A stretch of DNA of 64,000 nucleotides from positions 62,001 through 126,000 of the forward strand of contig JAPOQU010000102.1 in assembly GCA_026710545.1 (NCBI GenBank), in the 5' to 3' direction. This document shows, piece after piece, positions 53,446 to 62,151 of the stretch (the stretch's first letter is position 1; each line of letters opens with the position of its first letter). Below the pieces are notes generated by a model. That model had not been told where the DNA came from. It saw only the letters and a program-made list of their open reading frames with translations, and made no database searches. This DNA is from Gammaproteobacteria bacterium (lineage in GTDB: Bacteria; Pseudomonadota; Gammaproteobacteria; Eutrophobiales; Eutrophobiaceae). Both the position numbers and the translations under genes were made by a program.

Positions 53446-54576
53446 CTACAGCTTCAATTCCCCGAAATAAACCTCGATATTATCCTGGACGAATACCAGG
53501 CGCACGCGGGTTTTTTCCTGGTCCACACGCTCTCCCTCCACTACCTTCGGTTTGAAGCGCCACTGCGGGGTGACGTCCAGCGTGACCTGGTCGAATACCC
53601 TGCCCGGTTTTGACTCGATGATCCTGGGATTCAACACGCGCCCGTCCGTCGTGACCGTGAACTCCACCAGGGCCCATCCCGCGGGTCTTTCACCATCCGG
53701 GAATACCGGATACTTGGGTTGCATCACGAACAGCGGCACTGCCGGGCCGTCCTGGTCGGGGCTATGGGCGATCACCTTGTCGGCATGGCCGGCAAACTTG
53801 TCGTCGCGCAAAGCCACGTACAGTTTCGCCAGGCGGGAATGGTTTGCCACGACTATCGGGTCGTCCTCAAGCAGGTTATCCTCGTATATGCGCAGTGCAT
53901 CCATGTATTTCTGCTCGGCGTTCTCGAACTCCCGGCGGGACAGGTCCACATCCCCCAGCAGGGAAATGACGTCTGCCGAGCGTATGTTGTCCGTGCCGTA
54001 ATTCTCGTCGTAGATTGTCAGGGCCTCGCGGTAGGCCGCCTCGCCTTCATCCACGTTTTCCTCGGCGATGAATATGGCCGCTTTCTGGACCAGGACGTTG
54101 GCGATGCCCGGCGTCCTGTCGCCGGAATGCGTGGTGATGATGGAGATGATCGTATCCAGTTCGCCGCGCGCCTGTTCCAGTTCCTTTCTGCTGACGTAGA
54201 TCTTGGCCTGGTCCTCATGTACGGTAATCAGGTCTGTGTGCTCGGGGCCGTGTTGTTTGATGATCCTGTCTTTTGCCTCCAGCAGGAGCGGTTCGGCCTG
54301 TTCCAGTTCCCCGTTAAGGATCAGGGTATGGGCCAGGTTGACCTGCAGAACGGGAATCTTTTCATGCTCGGGCCCCAGGTCCGCCAGCGCCAGGTCCAGC
54401 ACCTTGCGCGCCAGTTCGGCGGCGCGCGGGTAGTTCCGTTGCGCATACGCATTGTTGTAGGCGCGGTAGGTCTTGGTAAATTCCTTGGAGACCTGTGTCC
54501 CCTCCTGTTCCTGTGCTGACGCAGACAGGAAACAGAGCAACAGGACAGCGCTGATGGTTGTCAGGACAAATCGCAT
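53446..54576 (-). CDS. TPR protein with C-terminal TonB domain
   Basis: This 376-residue protein has a signal peptide (1-21), then TPR-like repeats in residues 30-260 with motifs such as NYPRAAELARKVLDLALADLGPEH and EGEAAYREALTIYDENYGTD. It ends in a TonB C-terminal fold (GWALVEFTVTTDGRVLNPRII, VTPQWRFKP). There is no membrane anchor beyond the signal, so it is probably a periplasmic protein rather than a true energy transducer. Function unknown. Confidence 0.85.
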   Translation of the reverse strand: MRFVLTTISAVLLLCFLSASAQEQEGTQVSKEFTKTYRAYNNAYAQRNYPRAAELARKVLDLALADLGPEHEKIPVLQVNLAHTLILNGELEQAEPLLLEAKDRIIKQHGPEHTDLITVHEDQAKIYVSRKELEQARGELDTIISIITTHSGDRTPGIANVLVQKAAIFIAEENVDEGEAAYREALTIYDENYGTDNIRSADVISLLGDVDLSRREFENAEQKYMDALRIYEDNLLEDDPIVVANHSRLAKLYVALRDDKFAGHADKVIAHSPDQDGPAVPLFVMQPKYPVFPDGERPAGWALVEFTVTTDGRVLNPRIIESKPGRVFDQVTLDVTPQWRFKPKVVEGERVDQEKTRVRLVFVQDNIEVYFGELKL

Positions 54577-54694
54577 TTTATTTCGTATTACTCAATAACC
54601 CTGTGGCCGATTACAATTCCGGCCATTATATGGGTTTTTGCTTGTCAGTTTTCAGTTATTGGTATCGCTGCCCGCTAAAACTGCCAACCGGTAG

Positions 54695-55435
54695 CTAACC
54701 ACACACCGGGCACGCAGGGTCCTTCGGCAGGATCGCGCTGTGCCATTCCATTGCCATGACGTCCAGGAGCAGCAGGCGTCCCTGCAGGCTGTTGCCCAGG
54801 CCCATGATCAGTTTCATCGCTTCCGTCGCCTGGATACTTCCGGCAATTCCCAGCAACGGTGCAAGCACGCCGTTGGCGGTGCAGGTCGCGTCCACCTCCG
54901 AACCTTCCTTATACAGACAGTTGTAGCAGGGAGAGGTTTCATCTGTCGGGTTAAATACGCTGATTTGCGCCTCGAAGCGGATGGCCGCCGCGGACACCAG
55001 CGGTGTTCTCGTGGCGACAGACGCCCGGTTGACGGCAAACCGGGTTGTGAAGTTATCACTGCCGTCGATAATGATATCCGCCTGTTGCGCATACTCCAGC
55101 AATTCATCCTGCTCCAGCGCGCGGTCGAGCAAGGTGAGTTTGATATCGGGATTGAGCGCGCGCAGGCGGTCTGCGCCGGACTCCACCTTGAGCCGCCCGA
55201 TATCGGCGGTGTTGAACAGTATCTGGCGCTGCAGGTTGGACAGGTCGACCCGGTCGAAGTCGACCAGGATAATGTGTCCGACCCCGCCGGCAGCCAGGTA
55301 AATGGAACAGGCGGAGCCCAATCCCCCGGCGCCGATCAATAATACGGTCGCCTCGGCGAGGCGCAACTGCCCTTCAGCATCGATTTCGGGCAACATGATC
55401 TGCCGGCTGTAGCGTAACAGTTGTTCGTCGTTCAT
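54695..55435 (-). CDS. moeB: Molybdopterin-synthase adenylyltransferase (MoeB/ThiF/HesA family)
   Basis: This 246-residue protein has the ATP site LLIGAGGLGSACSIYLAAGGVGHIILVDFDRVDLSNLQRQILF. Zinc cysteines are in CYNCLYKEG and the final CPVCG. E1-like enzymes adenylate the C-terminus of MoaD or ThiS. MoeB and ThiF cannot be told apart with certainty here, and context beside prmC fits the E. coli-like annotation MoeB. It overlaps prmC by 4 bp. Confidence 0.92.
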   Translation of the reverse strand: MNDEQLLRYSRQIMLPEIDAEGQLRLAEATVLLIGAGGLGSACSIYLAAGGVGHIILVDFDRVDLSNLQRQILFNTADIGRLKVESGADRLRALNPDIKLTLLDRALEQDELLEYAQQADIIIDGSDNFTTRFAVNRASVATRTPLVSAAAIRFEAQISVFNPTDETSPCYNCLYKEGSEVDATCTANGVLAPLLGIAGSIQATEAMKLIMGLGNSLQGRLLLLDVMAMEWHSAILPKDPACPVCG

Positions 55436-56271
55436 GGTCGCAAGGCGCAGGTATAGCGCTCCAGCCCGGCGTAGTCCCGCCGGGTACTGATGTCGCGGTA
55501 ATGGTTTATCCTGAATTGTTGCCTGACATAATCACCCTGGTCATGGGCGTGTTCGATGATCATGAAGCCTCCCTGGTTGATGTGTCTCAAGGCGCCGAAG
55601 ATGATGATGCGAATACAGTCGGTGCCGTTGTGCCCGCCATCCAGGGCGAGGCGCGGCTCAAAGCGTATTTCCCCGGGCGGCAAGGCGGAGCGGGGAAATT
55701 CCACGTAGGGAGGATTGCATAAAATGGCGTCGAAACGCCTGTTGTGCAGGTTGCCGAACCAGTCAGACTGCCGGAATGAAATATTGGCGACGCCGTTTGC
55801 CGCGGCATTTTCCCGGGCGACGGCCAGCGCATCCGTACTCAGGTCAACGGCCGTGACGGTGCAATACGGGCGGGCCGCAGCCACGGCGACGCCGATCGCG
55901 CCGCTGCCGGTCCCCAGGTCGAGGATCCCGGCCCGGCCGTGTCCGGGAATACGTTCAAGCGCCGCTTCAACCAGCAGTTCCGTCTCCGGCCTGGGGATCA
56001 GGGTATGGCGGGTTACCCGCAATACCATGGAGCGGAATTCCCTGGACCCGGTCAGGTAGGCTACCGGGCAGCCAGCCCGCCTGCTGTTCAGCAGGCGCTT
56101 GAAATCCGCCGCCGAGGTCCGCGATGGCGTCATTTCCGGGTGGGCATACAAGCGGCTCCTGTCCGTCCCGAGCACGTTCGCCAGCAACACTTCGGCATCG
56201 AGCTGCGGGCTGTCCGAGGAATTCAATTGTCCTGCTGCTGTCCGTAATAATTGCCTGACGGTCTGCATCAT
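55432..56271 (-). CDS. prmC: Release factor glutamine methyltransferase PrmC
   Basis: This 279-residue protein methylates the GGQ glutamine of release factors. SAM motif ILDLGTGSGAIGVAVA and catalytic CNPPYVEF are present, and the N-terminal helical domain recognises the factor. It is encoded directly after its substrate, prfA (9 bp gap), in the usual hemA-prfA-prmC order. Confidence 0.96.
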   Translation of the reverse strand: MMQTVRQLLRTAAGQLNSSDSPQLDAEVLLANVLGTDRSRLYAHPEMTPSRTSAADFKRLLNSRRAGCPVAYLTGSREFRSMVLRVTRHTLIPRPETELLVEAALERIPGHGRAGILDLGTGSGAIGVAVAAARPYCTVTAVDLSTDALAVARENAAANGVANISFRQSDWFGNLHNRRFDAILCNPPYVEFPRSALPPGEIRFEPRLALDGGHNGTDCIRIIIFGALRHINQGGFMIIEHAHDQGDYVRQQFRINHYRDISTRRDYAGLERYTCALRP

Positions 56272-56280
56272 AAGCCCCGG

Positions 56281-57366
56281 TTACCCGGCCAGTGCGGCCA
56301 ACTGGTCGGCCTGGTATTCGTTGACCAGCGGGTCGATTACCATATCCAGTTCGCCCTGCATGATCTCTTCCAGCCGGTACAAGGTCAGGCCGATCCGGTG
56401 GTCCGTGACCCTGCCTTGTGGAAAGTTGTAGGTCCTGATGCGTTCCGAACGGTCTCCCGAACCGATCAGGTTGCGCCTGTTTTCGGCTATTTCCGAAGCC
56501 TGCTTCGCCTTTTCCGCGGCCAGCAGCTTGGCCTGCAGCAGGGACATGGCCCGGGCGCGGGTTTTGTGCTGGGAGCGTTCGTCCTGGCATTCCACCACGA
56601 TCCCGCTGGGCAGGTGGGTGATGCGGATGGCCGAATCCGTCTTGTTGACGTGCTGGCCGCCGGCGCCGGAAGCGCGGAAGGTATCCGTCCTCAGGTCGTT
56701 CGGATTGATTTCAATTTCGCCAATCTCGTCCGCTTCGGGCAGCACGGCCACGGTACAGGCCGAAGTGTGGATGCGGCCCTGGGACTCGGTTTCCGGCACA
56801 CGCTGCACCCGGTGCGCGCCGGACTCGAATTTCAGCCTGGAATAGGCGCCCTTGCCGAGAATGCGCATGATAATGGCCTTATAGCCGTCAAGGCCGGTCT
56901 CCGTGGTGTTCAGCAGTTCGATTTCCCAGTTTGATTTCTCTGCATAGCGGGAATACATGCGCATCAAGTCGGCCGAAAACAAGGCCGCCTCTTCCCCGCC
57001 GGTGCCTGCGCGGATTTCCAGGAAGATGTTGCTCTTGTCTGCCGGGTCCGTGGGCAGCAGCAGTTTCTGCAATTCCAGTTCCAGTTCCCCGATACGTTGC
57101 CGGGAAACCTCCATTTCTTCGGCGGCCAGTTCGCGGATGTCCTGGTCGCCGTCCTTCAGCATGGTCCTGGCATTTTCCAGGGCAAGCAGGGTTGACCGGT
57201 AGTTTTTGAAACAGTCGACGATGGGACTGATTTCCGCCGCTTCCTTGTTCAGGTCGCGGAACCGGTTCTGATCATTGATAACTTCCGGGTTCGCCAGCAG
57301 CACATAGATCTGTTCCTGGCGCTCACCCAGTTTTTCCAGTTTCAGTTGCAGACTTTCCTTCATCAA
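56281..57366 (-). CDS. prfA: Peptide chain release factor 1
   Basis: This 361-residue protein has the peptidyl-hydrolase GGQ motif in [19 protein letters not shown]. The codon-recognition loop region is in domain 2 ([19 protein letters not shown] lies between the domains). It terminates translation at UAA and UAG. It lies 19 bp after hemA, a conserved pair. Confidence 0.97.
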   Translation of the reverse strand: MMKESLQLKLEKLGERQEQIYVLLANPEVINDQNRFRDLNKEAAEISPIVDCFKNYRSTLLALENARTMLKDGDQDIRELAAEEMEVSRQRIGELELELQKLLLPTDPADKSNIFLEIRAGTGGEEAALFSADLMRMYSRYAEKSNWEIELLNTTETGLDGYKAIIMRILGKGAYSRLKFESGAHRVQRVPETESQGRIHTSACTVAVLPEADEIGEIEINPNDLRTDTFRASGAGGQHVNKTDSAIRITHLPSGIVVECQDERSQHKTRARAMSLLQAKLLAAEKAKQASEIAENRRNLIGSGDRSERIRTYNFPQGRVTDHRIGLTLYRLEEIMQGELDMVIDPLVNEYQADQLAALAG

Positions 57367-57385
57367 TCAAATTATCCCCGGGCTG

Positions 57386-58666
57386 TCATTCCTCTTCACC
57401 GGATTGCAAATCATCCGGCGCAAGGTTGTACAAATCCCGCACGGCTCTCAGCAGGTCATCCTGTTGCGAACCTTCATATTTATTCAGCCTGGCGCTGGGG
57501 GGGTGGATCAGTTTATTGGTCAGGTTGTGGGTCACCTCGTGCAGCAGGTCTTCCGGCGCCGCACCCAGGCGCAGTTTTTGCAGCGCCGCTTCCAGTACGT
57601 CTGCCCGTACCCGTTGTGCCTGGTTGCGCAGTGCCCGGATGGTCGCAACGGCATCCTGCGAATTAACCCAGTCCATGAACTGCGCGACCTCGGTGTCGAT
57701 GATCTGCTCCGCCTGTTTGACCGCCTCGCGCCGGCTTTTGATATTATCATCGATGATGCTTTTCAGGTCGTCCACCGAATACAGGTAGACATCTTCCAGT
57801 TCGCCCACCTCGGGTTCCACGTCCCGCGGCACGGCGATGTCCAGGATAAACACGGGTTTGTGCCTGCGCTCCAGGACCGCGGCCTCGATCATGTCTTTGC
57901 GCAGCAATGGCCGGCGGCTGGCGGTGGAAGAGATGACGATATCCGCTTCGTCCAGGTGCCGGGGTATTTCATTCAACGTGACGGCGTAAGCGGAATATTG
58001 CTGTCCCAGTTTCTGCGCTCTTTCCGGGGAACGGTTGGCGATGATCATCTTGTGCAGGCCGCTGTCGTGCAAGTGCTTTGCGGCGAGTTCTATGGTTTCA
58101 CCGGCGCCGATCAGCAATGCCGTGTGCCTGGACAGGTCGCCGAAGATCTGCCTCGCCAGACGGACCGCTGCGTAGGCGACAGAGACCGGGTGGTTCCCTA
58201 TCATGGTGTTGCTGCGTACGTCCTTGGCCACCTTGAACGAGTGCTGGAACAGCCGGTTCAGCATTTTACCGATACTGCCTGCTTCCCTGGCCGTCCGGTA
58301 TGCCCGTTTCAGTTGTCCCAGGACCTGGGGTTCGCCAACGACCATCGAATCCAGGCCGCTGGCTACGCGCAACACGTGTTGGACGGCGCCGGCATCGGGG
58401 TGGGTATACAGATAGCCGTGGAGTTCGTTTTTCCTGCACCCGTGATAGCCCGAAAACCAGTCGATGGGCCATTCCTGGTCCACGGCGTCCAGGGTACAGT
58501 AAATCTCGGTGCGGTTGCAGGTGGACAGGATGGCAGCTTCGTCAATGCCTGTTTCCCCGGTTAACTCGTTCAGGGCGTCACACAGCATGCCCTCGTCGAA
58601 GGTCACTTTTTCGCGTACCTCCAGGGGTGCAGTTGTGTGGTTGAGACCGAAAGCCAGAAGTGCCAT
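57386..58666 (-). CDS. hemA: Glutamyl-tRNA reductase
   Basis: This 426-residue enzyme makes glutamate-1-semialdehyde, the first committed step of the C5 haem route. Catalytic C50 lies in LSTCNRTEIY. GAGETIELAAKHL is the NADPH site and a C-terminal dimerisation helix follows. It starts a hemA-prfA-prmC-moeB operon and is divergent from the TPR lipoprotein gene. Confidence 0.97.
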   Translation of the reverse strand: MALLAFGLNHTTAPLEVREKVTFDEGMLCDALNELTGETGIDEAAILSTCNRTEIYCTLDAVDQEWPIDWFSGYHGCRKNELHGYLYTHPDAGAVQHVLRVASGLDSMVVGEPQVLGQLKRAYRTAREAGSIGKMLNRLFQHSFKVAKDVRSNTMIGNHPVSVAYAAVRLARQIFGDLSRHTALLIGAGETIELAAKHLHDSGLHKMIIANRSPERAQKLGQQYSAYAVTLNEIPRHLDEADIVISSTASRRPLLRKDMIEAAVLERRHKPVFILDIAVPRDVEPEVGELEDVYLYSVDDLKSIIDDNIKSRREAVKQAEQIIDTEVAQFMDWVNSQDAVATIRALRNQAQRVRADVLEAALQKLRLGAAPEDLLHEVTHNLTNKLIHPPSARLNKYEGSQQDDLLRAVRDLYNLAPDDLQSGEEE

Positions 58667-58760
58667 ATTGTTAACCCGGATATTACACCTGTTCGCTTGC
58701 CATTCCGGGTTTATAGTCTAGCACGTTGTCGTATTTTCATTTCAGGATATAATCGCGGGG

Positions 58761-60539
58761 ATGCGCAACGAACAGCATATAAAGCTACTCTGCCGTCTTG
58801 CCGGATTCGTGCTGCCGGGTATTGTTGCACTCATGGTTGCGGCCTGTGCCCGGACCAACGTGAGTTCGGTAACAGCGGATGAGCCCGGGATTGTCGTGGA
58901 GGATACCGACGAGCGGGTGAAGATTACCCGCGTGGAGCCGGTGCGTCCGAAAATCCCGCTCACCGAAGACCTGCTGTTCAAACTGCTGATGGCGGAAATT
59001 GCAGGGCACAGGGGCTTGCTGGATGTCGCGGTTGACAATTACCTGGACCTGGCGCGCACTACCAGGGACCACCGCATCGTTGAGCGCGCGGCGCGCATCG
59101 CGGTATACGCCCGTAACGATGCCGCCGCACTGGCTGCAGCCGGGTTATGGGTGGAACTCGACCCGCGCAATCCCGACCCGCACCAGGTGCTGGCGGTCAT
59201 GAAATTACGCAGCGGCGACCTGGAACAGGCCGCGTCACATTTACAGGATATCTTCGCCTATTCGGAAGGAGAAGTGGACCAGAAGTTATGGATGATCGCC
59301 AACCTGCTGGGTAGTGAAAAGGACAAGGACGCGGTGCTGGATGTCATGGAACAACTGGTCGCATCCCAGAACAATTCCGCTGACGCGATGTACGCTTTCG
59401 CCCATGTTGCCGCCAAGCTGGAGGACCTGCAGCGGTCGCGGGAACTGCTGGAAGACACGCTGGCCCTGGCGCCGGACAATATCAATGTCGCACTCAGTTA
59501 TATATCCATCCTGCAGCGCATGGGCCGGGAGCAGGAAGCGCTGGCATGGCTGGAAGCGGAGTTGCCGCGACACGAGGGGAATGACTTCAACCTGCGCATG
59601 GCGTACGCGCGGCTGTTGATGGAATTCAGGCTGTATGACAAGGCCCTCGACCAGTTCGAGTTGCTGGCCGCCCGGGAACCCGAAAACACGGACGTCCTGT
59701 ATGCCCTGGGGTTGTTGTACCTGCAGAACAACCGCCTGGATGATTCCGAAGCGCTGTTCAGGAAGCTGTCGGTACAGGAATACCTGACGGATACCGCCAA
59801 TTATTACCTGGGACGTATTGCGGAAGAAAAACGGCTTTATGATGAAGCCGGCGACTGGTACCAGGGCGTATACAAGGGTGAGCACTATTTTGACGCGCAG
59901 ATCAGGCTTGCCATGCTGCTGGCGAGAAAGGGAGAGGTGAATGAGGCGCGCGCTCACCTCGGCACCATCCGGGCGCAGAGCGAACAACAGCAGCGGTTAA
60001 TCATCCAGGCGGAAGGTGAGTTGCTGCTCGAGGCGGAACGTTATGAAGAGGCTGTCGCGGTTTACAGTGCGGCCCTTGAAGATCAATACGACGCCGACCT
60101 GCTGTACGCACGCGCCATGGCGGCAGAAAAAGCCGGAAACCTGGAGTTGCTGGAAGCGGATCTCAGGACCATACTCCGGCACGAACCGGACCATGCACAG
60201 GCTTTGAACGCATTGGGATACACCCTGGCCGATGCCACGGACCGTCACGCCGAAGCCTATGAGTTGATAAAGAAAGCCCTGGAACTCCGGCCCACGGATT
60301 TCTATATCCTGGACAGCATGGGCTGGGTCCTGTACCGGCTTGGACGCCTGGACGAGGCCATAGATTACCTGAGGAAGGCCCTCAACATCAGGCAGGACCC
60401 GGAAATCGCTGCCCACCTGGGGGAAGTACTGTGGGTCAGGGGCGAACGGGAACAGGCGAAAGAAGTCTGGGAAGCGGCTTTACGGCAAACGCCCGAAGAC
60501 ACCCGCCTGCTGGACGTGATTGAACGCTTTGCTCCTTAA
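58761..60539 (+). CDS. TPR-repeat lipoprotein
   Basis: This 592-residue protein has a signal peptide ending in lipobox VAAC (Cys about 30). The rest is nearly all TPR helices, clearest at YDKALDQFELLAAREPENTDVLYALGLLYL and in the C-terminal ALNALGYTLAD, LDSMGWVLYRLGRLDEAIDYLRKAL, AAHLGEVLWVRGEREQAKEVW. This conserved gammaproteobacterial gene precedes lolB and is probably an outer-membrane assembly scaffold. Exact role unknown. Confidence 0.9.
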   Translation: MRNEQHIKLLCRLAGFVLPGIVALMVAACARTNVSSVTADEPGIVVEDTDERVKITRVEPVRPKIPLTEDLLFKLLMAEIAGHRGLLDVAVDNYLDLARTTRDHRIVERAARIAVYARNDAAALAAAGLWVELDPRNPDPHQVLAVMKLRSGDLEQAASHLQDIFAYSEGEVDQKLWMIANLLGSEKDKDAVLDVMEQLVASQNNSADAMYAFAHVAAKLEDLQRSRELLEDTLALAPDNINVALSYISILQRMGREQEALAWLEAELPRHEGNDFNLRMAYARLLMEFRLYDKALDQFELLAAREPENTDVLYALGLLYLQNNRLDDSEALFRKLSVQEYLTDTANYYLGRIAEEKRLYDEAGDWYQGVYKGEHYFDAQIRLAMLLARKGEVNEARAHLGTIRAQSEQQQRLIIQAEGELLLEAERYEEAVAVYSAALEDQYDADLLYARAMAAEKAGNLELLEADLRTILRHEPDHAQALNALGYTLADATDRHAEAYELIKKALELRPTDFYILDSMGWVLYRLGRLDEAIDYLRKALNIRQDPEIAAHLGEVLWVRGEREQAKEVWEAALRQTPEDTRLLDVIERFAP

Positions 60540-61182
60540 CCGGCATTTCTGCAAATGCCTGTTGTTCGTCATTCCCGCGCAAGCGGGAACCCAGCCCATA
60601 ATACCGTCATTAATACTGCTGGCATTCGTACTCTCCGGGTGCGCCCAGGCGCCGGTTGAACAGAGAATTACACCCTCATGGGATACCCGCAGGGATGAAT
60701 TAATGCGGCTGGAAAACTGGGATCTCAAAGGCAGGATAGGCGTGCGAACGCAAAACGAATCCGGGTCGGGCTCCCTGTTATGGACGCAACGCCGGGATAT
60801 GTTCGATATTCGGGTCATTGCGCCGCTATCCGGCCGGGTCTATGAATTATCCGGCGGAGCCGGCAATGTCACGTTACGCACCCCGGACAGGAATACGCTG
60901 CAGGCTGAAGACGCGGAAACCCTGCTCCGGCAGACCGAGGGGTGGTATTTCCCGGTCTCCGAACTGGTCTACTGGATCAGGGGATTGCCGGCGCCTGCCC
61001 TGCAGGTCGACAGCCTGCTGCTCGACAAGGAAAACCGGGTGAGCGCCCTGAACCAGGGCGGCTGGTCGATCCATTACAAACGCTATATGGGCGTTGAAGG
61101 AACAAGTATGCCGGGAAGGCTTGACCTGGAAAACGAACACGTGCGTGTGCGCCTGTCCGTCCGTGAATGGAACCTGGACTGA
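60520..61182 (+). CDS. lolB: Outer-membrane lipoprotein receptor LolB with repeat-invaded signal peptide
   Basis: The protein is 220 residues from TTG 60520, overlapping the TPR gene by 20 bp. No ATG in frame precedes the lipobox LSGC. The mature part has LENWDLKGRIGVRTQNESGSGSLLW and the Trp/Leu hook typical of LolB, which receives lipoproteins from LolA. Before the lipobox the leader reads LLFVIPAQAGTQPIIPS. VIPAQAGTQ is the translation of the dispersed GTCATTCCCGCG repeat, so a repeat interrupts the original signal sequence and possibly displaced its start codon. Confidence 0.88.
   Translation: MNALLLNRHFCKCLLFVIPAQAGTQPIIPSLILLAFVLSGCAQAPVEQRITPSWDTRRDELMRLENWDLKGRIGVRTQNESGSGSLLWTQRRDMFDIRVIAPLSGRVYELSGGAGNVTLRTPDRNTLQAEDAETLLRQTEGWYFPVSELVYWIRGLPAPALQVDSLLLDKENRVSALNQGGWSIHYKRYMGVEGTSMPGRLDLENEHVRVRLSVREWNLD
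60568..60594. repeat. Inverted repeat CGTCATTCCCGCGCAAGCGGGAA, copy 2, inside lolB
   Basis: TTCCCGC-GCAA-GCGGGAA hairpin with flanks CGTCA and CCCAG, the typical form of this repeat family. It is read in frame as part of the LolB leader. The other copy is at 45606-45632. Confidence 0.85.
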
Positions 61183-61218
61183 CGGTTGTATATCAGCGTA
61201 ACAATGGATAACACCTGA

Positions 61219-62070
61219 ATGGCCTCCCAGCCCTGGCCGGCCCCGGCAAAGATAAACCATTTCCTGCACGTCACCGGGCGCCGCGACGACGGCTACCACC
61301 TGTTGCAGACCGTGTTCCAGTTCCTGGACCTGGCCGACGAACTGCATCTTGCCGTAACCGGTGACGGCCGCATCAGGTGCCGGCGTAATTACCGGCAAGT
61401 GGCGGAGCAGGACGACCTGGTGGTCAAGGCGGCAAAACTGCTGCAGGAACTCAGCGGTACTTCCCAGGGCGCAGACATACACGTTGATAAAAAGATCCCC
61501 ATCGGCGGAGGACTGGGGGGCGGCAGTTCCGATGCGGCTACGACCCTGGCGGCCCTGAACTGCCTGTGGGAAACCGGCCTGACAACAGAACAGCTGGCCG
61601 AGGCAGGGTTGAGCCTCGGCGCTGACGTGCCGGTATTCGTGCGCGGTTTCGCTGCCTGGGGAGAGGGTGTGGGAGAGATACTGGAACCCGTGGAACTGCC
61701 GGAACACTGGTTTTTAATTGTCTATCCCAACACACCGGTCGTCACCGCGGACATATTCAGGGCGTCCGACCTGCCGCGTGCAACACCCGGGGTCACACTG
61801 AGCGACTTCTTCCAGGGCAGGTGCCGCAACGACTGCGAACCGGTAGTGCGCCGGATGTGTCCGGAGGTGGCAGCGGCGCTGGACTGGCTGAATGCCCGCG
61901 CGGATGGCCGGTTGTCCGGCACGGGGGCGAGTGTTTTCGCCGCGTTTCCGGAACGGGACCAGGCCGAAGGGGTTCTTCATGAGTTGCCGTCAAAATGGCA
62001 GGGGTTTGTGACCAGGGGGTGTAACCGGTCGCCACTGGTGGAGAGGCTTGTTTTGGAAAAAGAAGCTTGA
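61219..62070 (+). CDS. ispE: 4-diphosphocytidyl-2-C-methyl-D-erythritol kinase
   Basis: This 283-residue GHMP kinase is in the MEP isoprenoid pathway. PAPAKINHFLHVTGRRDDGYHLLQTVFQF opens it, the ATP loop is PIGGGLGGGSSDAATTL, and LSGTGASVFAAF is the third motif. It lies 36 bp after lolB, the usual pairing. The tRNA-Gln and prs genes that follow it in Pseudomonas are absent. Confidence 0.97.
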   Translation: MASQPWPAPAKINHFLHVTGRRDDGYHLLQTVFQFLDLADELHLAVTGDGRIRCRRNYRQVAEQDDLVVKAAKLLQELSGTSQGADIHVDKKIPIGGGLGGGSSDAATTLAALNCLWETGLTTEQLAEAGLSLGADVPVFVRGFAAWGEGVGEILEPVELPEHWFLIVYPNTPVVTADIFRASDLPRATPGVTLSDFFQGRCRNDCEPVVRRMCPEVAAALDWLNARADGRLSGTGASVFAAFPERDQAEGVLHELPSKWQGFVTRGCNRSPLVERLVLEKEA

Positions 62071-62151
62071 ACCTGCCGCTGGTCAACTCAGAATCATATG
62101 GCCCGCGAGAGGGGTCAGAGCCCTTGCAACCCTGCAATCACTTGGAAGATG

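Noticed and set aside
60480-60818. Minus-strand open frame over the lolB 5' end with WVPACAGMT
   Set aside because: WVPACAGMT is the opposite-strand translation of the same dispersed repeat, a frequent false gene.
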